Shown in pieces: positions 16,612 to 22,839 of a stretch of DNA of 64,000 nt. Source of the DNA: an uncultured Acetatifactor sp. (GTDB lineage Bacteria; Bacillota; Clostridia; Lachnospirales; Lachnospiraceae); NCBI GenBank assembly GCA_910578815.1, contig CAJTSE010000007.1, forward strand, positions 43,631 to 107,630, read 5' to 3'. Under the pieces are notes generated by a model. The model ran no database searches, was not told the DNA's origin, and saw nothing but the letters and a program-made list of their open reading frames with translations. A program made the translations under genes and the position numbers. The number at the start of each line of letters is the position of its first letter. The first letter of the stretch is position 1.

Positions 16612-17889
16612 TTAAGCGTGCAATGCCGCCAGCTGGGCCAAAAGCAGCAGATAGCTGCTTCTGTCCTCTCCATTCTCATAGAAGCACACGGACTCCAGAT
16701 TCCGGCCCATAAGGTAATGCAGGAAGTCCTCCATAACTCCTGTATATTGATAATTATTCAGAAAATAGTTGTCACATGCCAGCACCGCCGCACCTTTCAA
16801 CAGATCATCGGGCCCATTGTTCCTTGCCGTCACAGGATCAATCATTTCCTCATAATGCTTTGAAATTTCTTCCGCCCTGTCCCTTAAGTTGTTTGAAAAG
16901 CTATAACACAACTCCACGTCCACCTTCTGCCTGGTAGCAATATACGTCATACCCCCCTGCAGATAGGACCGCTCGTCCAAATAGCTGCTGTTGTCCTCAA
17001 AAAAGCTTTTGTAGTCCAAAATCTGCTTTCTGTATGTATATCGCCCTGTGGCTCGGTACAGCTCCGTCAGCGCATAAAATGTATCCGCATCCCGGCCCAC
17101 GGTATTCTTTACCTGGCCAAATACCGTGGAAGCACGTTTCAGGCAGTCCGTAGCGTATTCCCTGTCAAATTTCTGGTAAAGGTAGCCGAACTTTGCCAAA
17201 AACGCCGCATACATAGCCTCCTGGCTTTCTTCTGTGCCTTTTTCCTCCATATAAGAAACAAAAGCCCGCATCTCCCTCAAAACATCCGGAACCTGATCCC
17301 CGTCTTCGTCGGGAAAAATTTCTCCATACCACTCATAGGCCTCCAAAAATGAAATCGCCTCCGGCAGGGTGATGCTTTTCTGTCTACAGCTTTCCAACAG
17401 CTCTCTGTATATTTCTTCAAACAGGACCGTATACTGCCCTTCCCTGATTTGAAAAGCCGATGAACGGCCGATCATATCACACTCCACGTAATAGAGCCCT
17501 GCTTCTTCATAATCGCTGAAATCGGCGTATCCCGAATAAATACCCTCTTCGCTGTGGTATATGATCTCTTCCAGGGCGCCCCTGTAAACCTCTTCTCCTG
17601 TAAGTCCATCCACAAGCACAAAATGCTCCGGCAGTTTCTTTCCCTTGACAACCGCCGCCTTTTTTCCGCTGCCGGCCAAGTAACCCAATGTATCCACCAA
17701 AATATTGGGCAGCAGACGGGGAACCACGTAATCTATCACCGGTGTTCCCTCCATACTGACTGCCCCTGCATATGGATTTTTTATGATATTTTTATCTTCC
17801 GTCACTTCCTGCTCTTTGCCGCAGCCGGAACAGCTCCCGGCCGTCAGACACACCAGCAGAAGCAGATAGAGTATTCTGCGGTTTCTCAA
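16612..17889 (-). CDS. GH9-like lipoprotein, probably not catalytic
   Basis: 425 aa. Signal LYLLLLVCLTAGSCSGC gives a lipoprotein. Residues about 55-165 resemble the Ig-like N-terminal domain of family 9 cellulases (VDTLGYLAGSGKKAAVVKG, DYEEAGLYYVECD). The rest is helical and ends with YLMGRNLESVCFYENG, similar to the LGRNP region of GH9 (alpha/alpha)6 barrels. The GH9 catalytic DAGD motif is not seen and the barrel is short, so it may bind rather than cut glycans. Start is TTG 17889 with AGGAGG 6 nt upstream. The leader of about 200 nt holds a direct repeat and three hairpins. Confidence 0.7.
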   Translation of the reverse strand: MRNRRILYLLLLVCLTAGSCSGCGKEQEVTEDKNIIKNPYAGAVSMEGTPVIDYVVPRLLPNILVDTLGYLAGSGKKAAVVKGKKLPEHFVLVDGLTGEEVYRGALEEIIYHSEEGIYSGYADFSDYEEAGLYYVECDMIGRSSAFQIREGQYTVLFEEIYRELLESCRQKSITLPEAISFLEAYEWYGEIFPDEDGDQVPDVLREMRAFVSYMEEKGTEESQEAMYAAFLAKFGYLYQKFDREYATDCLKRASTVFGQVKNTVGRDADTFYALTELYRATGRYTYRKQILDYKSFFEDNSSYLDERSYLQGGMTYIATRQKVDVELCYSFSNNLRDRAEEISKHYEEMIDPVTARNNGPDDLLKGAAVLACDNYFLNNYQYTGVMEDFLHYLMGRNLESVCFYENGEDRSSYLLLLAQLAALHA

Positions 17890-17933
17890 GATTTCCTCCT
17901 GACCTGACTTTTCCTTTGCGGTACGCCACTTTT

Positions 17934-18101
17934 CGCTTCCTTTTCCTTTGCGGCTATCTCCTTTAAACTCGAAAGCACGTGCTGAATGCGAACGATGTTC
18001 GCATTGCACTCTTTGTTTGACTTCGTCAAATGCTTTCTCGTTAATGCCGCAGGAAAAGTAAATGTCGGCGATGCCGACGCTTCCTTTTCCTTTGCGGCTA
18101 T
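17934..18101 (-). repeat. 24-bp direct repeat bracketing three hairpins in a gene leader
   Basis: An identical 24-mer lies at 17934-17957 and 18078-18101 (plus-strand core CTTCCTTTTCCTTTGCGG); a shorter partial copy, CTTTTCCTTTGCGG, begins near 17908. The 120 bp between hold three perfect hairpins: AATGCGAAC-GAT-GTTCGCATT (17985-18005), TTTGAC-TTC-GTCAAA (18016-18030) and GTCGGC-GAT-GCCGAC (18064-18078). All of this is in the predicted 5' leader of the GH9-like lipoprotein gene; the outer repeat copy touches the -10 box. Together with copy 2 of the structured element it fills the 476-bp gap 17890-18365. Confidence 0.7.
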
Positions 18102-18128
18102 TATATCACGGCCCATTTCAAAACGCAA
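18100..18128 (-). promoter_or_regulatory. SigmaA-type promoter of the GH9-like lipoprotein gene
   Basis: TTGCGT (18128-18123), 17 bp, TATAAT (18105-18100) on the minus strand. It predicts a leader of about 205 nt before TTG 17889. Confidence 0.65.
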
Positions 18129-18173
18129 TCTTATTCCCAGCGGACAGCTTCTGCCAGGCATTGCCTGCGGAAG

Positions 18174-18365
18174 CAGTTCGGCCATACCGCAATCGAGGAA
18201 CAGGCGGCAACCGGCCGGTGTTCTCAATACAGACTGTGCAAGACGCCGGTGTTTGGCAAGCGTACTATGCTTGCCTATGCACCGCTGCGTCGCGCCCCAA
18301 GCAAAAGCGGGTCTGCATGAGATTGACAGCCGGTTAATCGCCGTCAGACTGTGCGGACCGAACCG
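18174..18365 (-). repeat. Structured intergenic element, copy 2
   Basis: Diverged copy of 12532-12720, beginning at the stop codon of the amidohydrolase gene. Shared blocks include GCGGGTCTGCATGAGA, TTGCCTATG and CAGACTGTGCA. Main stem: AACCGG (18209-18214) with CCGGTT (18330-18335) and TTCTCAATACAGAC with GTCTGCATGAGA. Inner stem CGGTGT/GCACCG encloses a perfect GGCAAGC/GCTTGCC hairpin. An outermost arm CAGTTCGGCC (18174-18183) can pair with the segment at 18355-18365. Compared with copy 1, some pairs change on both sides (for example A-T to G-C in the inner stem), which indicates selection for structure. Confidence 0.7.
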
Positions 18366-19553
18366 TTACTGCCCCGCAGGCAGTTTTTGCCCGCGGGAGT
18401 AAACGATCTCCCCGTCAATGATGGTATAGAGCGTCTCTGTAAAGATCTCCATGGGATTTCCGTTAAAAATGGCAATGTCCGCATCCTTTCCCACCTCCAG
18501 GCTGCCTACCCTCTCATCCACCCCGCATATCTTCGCGGCGTAAATGGTGATGGCACGAAACCCCTCGTCCATGGGGAGTCCTGCTTTTACCGCCAGGCCT
18601 GCGCAGAGTGGAAGCGAAGCGATCAGAGACACCGGATGATCCGTTGTCACAGCCGTCATCACACCTGCCCCATTTAAAACGCCTACCGTTTTAAAGGCCA
18701 TATTCTGAACTTCAATCTTGCTGCGGCTGGCCAGGTCCGGTCCCACAATAGCGGGATAGCCTTCCGCCGCCAGCTCTTCCGCGATCAGATGCCCCTCTGA
18801 GCAATGGTCCAGGGTCATGCGCAGGTTGAATTCCTTTGCAATGCGGATGGCCGTAAAAATATCGTCTGCCCGGTGTACATGGGCCTTTATGGGGATCCTG
18901 CGCTCCAGCACAGGCAGCCAGCATTCCAGCCGAAAATCCTGCTGAAAATACTCTCCTTTTTCTTGCGCTTCCTTTTTCCGGCCGGCATATTCCACCGCCC
19001 TGCTCAGTTCCTCCCGAAGCAGTCCTGCAATGGCCATCCTGGTGGATGGACTTTTTCCCTGGCCGGAATAATTGACCTTCGGATTTTCTCCGAAGGCCAC
19101 CTTCATTGCCGCCGGCGCTTTCACAATCAAATCGTCGATTCTGCGCCCTTTGGTTTTTATAAAGGCAAACTGACCGCCCACCACGTTGGAGCTGCCGGGG
19201 CCGATCATAGCAGATGTAATGCCTGCCCGCACCGCATCGTCAAAGGCCGCGTCCATAGTATTAACGGCATCCACGGCCCTCAGCCATGGTGTTACAGGCT
19301 CCACGGCCTCATTGCAGTCATCCCCCTCCATTCCCTTTTTTTCTTCGGTAATGCCCATATGGCAATGCGCCTCTATGATGCCGGGCATGACCAGGCTCCC
19401 CTTTACTTCCAATACCTGCTCGTCGGCGGCAGGCTGCACGCAGATCTCATCCCGTCTGCCGACCTCTTTTATTTTCCCGTCCTTCACATGAATACATCCG
19501 TCCGGTATATCCGCTCCCGCCATAGTCCTGACGGTTCCACCGACTATATACAT
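18366..19553 (-). CDS. Amidohydrolase family protein (imidazolonepropionase-like)
   Basis: 395-residue metal-dependent hydrolase. Metal motif IEAHCHMGI (HxH), later KAHVHRADD, TLDHCSEGH and TTDHPVSL supply the usual His and Asp ligands; the C-terminal VGSLEVGKDADIAIFNGNP is the beta-sandwich return found in imidazolonepropionase and related enzymes. Substrate cannot be named; no histidine-degradation gene is nearby. Start ATG 19553 with AAGGAGG overlapping the stop of the upstream degenerate LytM gene, so the two are likely coupled. Confidence 0.88.
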   Translation of the reverse strand: MYIVGGTVRTMAGADIPDGCIHVKDGKIKEVGRRDEICVQPAADEQVLEVKGSLVMPGIIEAHCHMGITEEKKGMEGDDCNEAVEPVTPWLRAVDAVNTMDAAFDDAVRAGITSAMIGPGSSNVVGGQFAFIKTKGRRIDDLIVKAPAAMKVAFGENPKVNYSGQGKSPSTRMAIAGLLREELSRAVEYAGRKKEAQEKGEYFQQDFRLECWLPVLERRIPIKAHVHRADDIFTAIRIAKEFNLRMTLDHCSEGHLIAEELAAEGYPAIVGPDLASRSKIEVQNMAFKTVGVLNGAGVMTAVTTDHPVSLIASLPLCAGLAVKAGLPMDEGFRAITIYAAKICGVDERVGSLEVGKDADIAIFNGNPMEIFTETLYTIIDGEIVYSRGQKLPAGQ

Positions 19554-19569
19554 AAGCTGCCGCGCCTCC

Positions 19570-20559
19570 TTAGCGGAACAAAAGTTCCGGATCCACGGGT
19601 TCTTCATTTTGCGTCAGCTTCAGATAAAGATTTGCACCCTCCCTGATAAAGTACTTAGTGGGAGCCGCCACCGACCCTATCATATCTCCGGAATTTACAT
19701 AGCTGTTCAGCGCCACGTTAAGGCCCTTAAGCTGTCCGTAAGTGATCTGATAGCCGTCTCCCAGATCCATGGTTACCGCCTGGCCGATCTCCGAGTCCTG
19801 AAAAATATCCACCACCCGTCCTGATGCGCAGGCGTAAACAGAAGTTCCCTCCTGGGCTGACAGCATCAGCGCCGGATTGTACTTATACAGATCCAGGGTT
19901 GAAAAATATACGCCGCCGTTCATGCTGAACGGAATCACCGCCTCACCCTCCAGAGGACGCTGCAGGCCGTTGCTTTCCGCAAAATGCAGCTCAAGTCCGC
20001 TGCCTGCATCGGCTGCTGCCTGCTCTGCATTTACCGGATCCGTGTTTACAGGCTCCGAATTTACGGGCTCCGTAATTACGGGTTCGGTATTTACAGGCTC
20101 AACATTCAAAGGCTCCGTATCCGCATCAGCCTGTTGTCCGCCCTCAGCTGCTTCCGTCTTGTCCGCTTCATCACCAAGGTCCTTTTTATCGCCCTTTGCT
20201 TCCTTTTCCGGCAGGGACTCTTCTCCCAGTACGGTAGTCATGCCGGGAATTTCAATATTGCCGGAGCCCGCCTCCAGAGGCATATAATCCAAGTCATCCT
20301 CCAGATTCAGATGATCGGATACGTCAAAAGTCTTTTGCGAATTATCCGTCATGGGAGCATTCATGGCAATCTCCCTGTTTTTGTTTTCCAAATTGTCCTC
20401 TATGGCCGTAAAGTCCAGGGTATAACCGTCGTCCTGTGACTTTTCCTCCCCCGCCTGCATATAGATGCCCGTCAGGGTCAGCGCCGTCAGCACAAATGCC
20501 GATGAGGCGATCATTATGATTCTTTCTTTCTTTACACTGCTCTTTCTATTTTTTCTCAT
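19570..20559 (-). CDS. Degenerate M23/LytM-domain membrane protein (SpoIIQ-like)
   Basis: 329 aa. Basic N-terminus and one membrane segment (about residues 15-34), a long acidic linker with a five-residue repeat (EPVNTEPVITEPVNSEPVN) and a C-terminal LytM fold (about 225-325): SAQEGTSVYACASGRVVDIF, GYQITYGQLKGL, ANLYLKLTQNEEPVDPELLF. The zinc ligands of active M23 enzymes are missing: the HxxxD and HxH positions read as non-His residues. SpoIIQ, the forespore half of the SpoIIQ-SpoIIIAH channel, has this layout and is often inactive, so SpoIIQ is the best guess. Start ATG 20559 with AAGGAAGG upstream. Confidence 0.72.
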   Translation of the reverse strand: MRKNRKSSVKKERIIMIASSAFVLTALTLTGIYMQAGEEKSQDDGYTLDFTAIEDNLENKNREIAMNAPMTDNSQKTFDVSDHLNLEDDLDYMPLEAGSGNIEIPGMTTVLGEESLPEKEAKGDKKDLGDEADKTEAAEGGQQADADTEPLNVEPVNTEPVITEPVNSEPVNTDPVNAEQAAADAGSGLELHFAESNGLQRPLEGEAVIPFSMNGGVYFSTLDLYKYNPALMLSAQEGTSVYACASGRVVDIFQDSEIGQAVTMDLGDGYQITYGQLKGLNVALNSYVNSGDMIGSVAAPTKYFIREGANLYLKLTQNEEPVDPELLFR

Positions 20560-20709
20560 GGCTGCTTTCCTTCCTTTTCCGCTGAAAATACATTGTAAGA
20601 ACTGCTTCTTCACAATCATTTTTCCCGAATCAGTTGGAAATATACCATCTGCTTTATTTACGTTAATTGCTTTATTTGACAATTTGCAGCACATTTTACC
20701 GCTTGGAAT

Positions 20710-20786
20710 CGAGTAGGGAGAATTTTCTCCCTACTCGCCGCGCGGCCCGTGTGCCGCTTTAGCGGCATATTTCCTTTGCACGGGCC
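20710..20786. repeat. Tandem long hairpins upstream of the LytM-like gene
   Basis: First a near-perfect palindrome: CGAGTAGGGAGAA (20710-20722) and its complement (20725-20737) separated by 2 nt. Then a nested hairpin: GGCCCGTG and CACGGGCC enclosing TGCCGC-TTTA-GCGGCA, to about 20786. No T run adjoins the palindrome. Looks like a REP-type element rather than a simple terminator. Confidence 0.55.
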
Positions 20787-20793
20787 TGTGCAT

Positions 20794-20826
20794 AAAAAAG
20801 GGAAGCTTGTTCTCGCTTCCCTTTTT
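20794..20826 (-). terminator. Intrinsic terminator of the EF-hand-like gene
   Basis: AAGGGAAGC paired with GCTTCCCTT around an 8-nt loop, with A and T runs outside. Lies 9 bp past the stop of the minus-strand gene 20835-22067; symmetrical enough to work in both directions. Confidence 0.8.
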
Positions 20827-20834
20827 CGTTAATG

Positions 20835-22067
20835 CTATGCCTGTTTTTCATATTTTGCAACATCCACATGCTGCACGGTTCCCACGTTCCCGTTTTCGTA
20901 CAGGAACACTCCCGTATTGCGGATGGCTCCCAGGGTTTGTCCGCCCGTTCCCTTCTGGGTAAAGTCCGTAGACGCATTTTGCAGACAGATGGCTCCCACA
21001 CCCTTCTCAGCAAGGGTATACAGCACATCCTTTCCGTTTTCATCCTTACTCCAGATTTTCAGCTTATCCCAGACGACATCATTCTCGTCAATCCAACCGT
21101 TGCCGTCCTCGTCATACTTTGCCAGATCCGCAAAGCCGTTGCCGCTTTCCGTACCGAACAGCTCCTTCCCGTCGTTGATTACGCCGTCTCCGTTCTTGTC
21201 CAGGGCAAGATAGCCGCTCCCGCTTTTCAGCCGTGCTATTTCATCCTGCTCGCCATCGCCGTCAATGTCAAAATAAAAGGTCTGATCATCCAGCTGCGCC
21301 ACGTCCGTATCCAAATTGATGACCAACGGGTCACAAAAGGTGAAGGATGCCAGCTCCAGGTCCTCTCTGTAGTACTCTTCAAATTCCCGGCTCATACCCA
21401 CATTGACATTAAAATTGATCTCTCTGCCGTCCGCAGTCTTTACCGTACCGGTAGTAGAGAAGGATGTGGACTCCGCTTCCTCAAAATAAGTTTCCTGGCC
21501 CAGACTTAAGACCTTCATATTGGTCACCAGGGTCAGAGGCTTCCTCATCAGACCGTCTTGATAATACTTCTGGTTACCCATGCCGCCGCTTCCAGAAGCC
21601 CCGTTCATGTTTCCCCCTGCGCCGGTCTGTGACGCAGAGTTTACAGCATTATTTGCATTGCCGGACTGTCCTGATGGGGACTCGACGCCCGTCTCCTGCA
21701 TCCACTGTCTGAAACGGTTTCTTCTTGCAGAAAACAACAGATCAAATATGTAACGTATCGTCTGCTGCTTTATCTCCGCATAGGTCTGGCTGACGGAGCT
21801 GCGTATGGACACGTTGGACGTTGTGGCCTGCAGCCTGCTCTGCCAATCCTGAAGAGTGGCCGTGTTTTTCTCTTCACTTTCCTTCGCGGTTTTTTCCTCC
21901 GCGTTTCCGGCCTCCCCGGTGTCCCCGCCAATGGCGGCGTTCAGGGAGTTGTTGCCCTGAGTCAGACCCTGCCGATAATCCGTTATCGCAAATCGCCTGA
22001 CAGTTGTGTTAGAAGCTCTGTAGCTTCTGGCGGATTCCATTCCTACTACACTGGAATCAATTTTCAA
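20835..22067 (-). CDS. EF-hand/dockerin-like calcium-loop protein
   Basis: 410 residues, no signal peptide seen. After a Ser/Gly/Asn-rich middle (about 125-165) the protein has several DxDxDG-type loops: FDIDGDGEQDEIARL, ALDKNGDGVINDGKELFG and YDEDGNGWIDENDVVWDKL. These are calcium-binding motifs, as in dockerins and VCBS-like proteins. The N-terminal half (MKIDSSVVGMESARSY, DYRQGLTQGNN) is of unknown fold. Similar proteins occur in clostridia without an assigned role. Start TTG 22067 with AGGAGG 6 nt upstream. Confidence 0.75.
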   Translation of the reverse strand: MKIDSSVVGMESARSYRASNTTVRRFAITDYRQGLTQGNNSLNAAIGGDTGEAGNAEEKTAKESEEKNTATLQDWQSRLQATTSNVSIRSSVSQTYAEIKQQTIRYIFDLLFSARRNRFRQWMQETGVESPSGQSGNANNAVNSASQTGAGGNMNGASGSGGMGNQKYYQDGLMRKPLTLVTNMKVLSLGQETYFEEAESTSFSTTGTVKTADGREINFNVNVGMSREFEEYYREDLELASFTFCDPLVINLDTDVAQLDDQTFYFDIDGDGEQDEIARLKSGSGYLALDKNGDGVINDGKELFGTESGNGFADLAKYDEDGNGWIDENDVVWDKLKIWSKDENGKDVLYTLAEKGVGAICLQNASTDFTQKGTGGQTLGAIRNTGVFLYENGNVGTVQHVDVAKYEKQA

Positions 22068-22140
22068 ACTGTACCTCCTGTTTTTAGATTAAGTATAAGC
22101 AGTTTTTGCTTTCCACATTCCGGCGCTCGTCAGCCGACCG

Positions 22141-22189
22141 AAAAAAAATGGTATTGGGCGAAAAGATCCGTTTCTCACCCAAATACCAT
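22141..22189 (-). terminator. Intrinsic terminator read on the minus strand
   Basis: Stem ATGGTATTTGGG with CCCAATACCAT, then a run of eight T on the minus strand. It would end the glgP-hydratase-SseB transcript before the EF-hand-like gene. A second hairpin, AGAAGCGCTGA with TCAGCGCTTCT at 22272-22299, lies between the SseB stop and this terminator but lacks a T run. Confidence 0.75.
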
Positions 22190-22304
22190 CCGTGGTCTGC
22201 TCATACCTGAAAGCAGTGGGCCAGACTGCTTTCCTGTATATAATATCGTCATATTTCATGTGAACTTTAGAGAAGCGCTGACCTAAATCAGCGCTTCTTA
22301 AAAC

Positions 22305-22826
22305 TTATTTCTCCGGCATTGGCGGCACCGGTGTGCCCGCTCTCTTCGCCGCCATCTGTTTTAATTGAGCCACCCTGGCCCCTATGATACCAGCTATCAT
22401 TTCCTTAGGGATAACCACATTGGCTCCCATCGGATTTATAACTACTCCCAATGCAGTATTCTCATTCCCCTGAGCGTCTTTTCCTAGCAGCATATTTGCA
22501 TAATCGTCAAATTTCAGGGAAAAGAAGGGCATCTCTTTATTTTTTTCCACCCATTTCCGATACTCCTTCTGGTCCGTAAAACCCATGAAGAACTTCTTAC
22601 CGTCCGGAGCTATGAGCATGGGAAACTGCACCCGGCATCCGGACTTAACGGTCAAATTGCCTTCTTCATCTGCCACAGGCTCCGGATCAATCACTGCAGG
22701 GGCCTGAAATGAGCTTTTTGTCAGCTCCGTCACAAACATATTGCGGTGCTCCGGCGTATCCTCCGCCTTCATCAGCTCAATGCACCCCACAAGCATGGGA
22801 TTACTGACTGCTTTATTAAATTCCAC
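22305..22826 (-). CDS. SseB N-terminal domain protein
   Basis: 173 residues matching the SseB N-terminal domain family (PF07179): LIAPDGKKFFMGFTDQKEY followed by SLKFDDYANMLL and GVVINPMGANVVIPKEMI, the typical order. SseB in E. coli is linked to serine metabolism but without a defined activity; many clostridial relatives are uncharacterised. Start is GTG 22826 with GGAGAGG overlapping the stop of the aconitase-family gene (13-bp gap), so it belongs to that operon. Confidence 0.78.
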   Translation of the reverse strand: MEFNKAVSNPMLVGCIELMKAEDTPEHRNMFVTELTKSSFQAPAVIDPEPVADEEGNLTVKSGCRVQFPMLIAPDGKKFFMGFTDQKEYRKWVEKNKEMPFFSLKFDDYANMLLGKDAQGNENTALGVVINPMGANVVIPKEMIAGIIGARVAQLKQMAAKRAGTPVPPMPEK

Positions 22827-22839
22827 TTTATACCTCTCC

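Noticed and set aside
17986..18402. Similar open frame across repeat copy 2
   Set aside because: Runs through hairpins and the GH9-like gene leader; explained by the repeat.
20035..20125. CRISPR-like or satellite repeat
   Set aside because: The short repeated units are codons for the EPVNT-type linker of the LytM-like protein and stay in frame.
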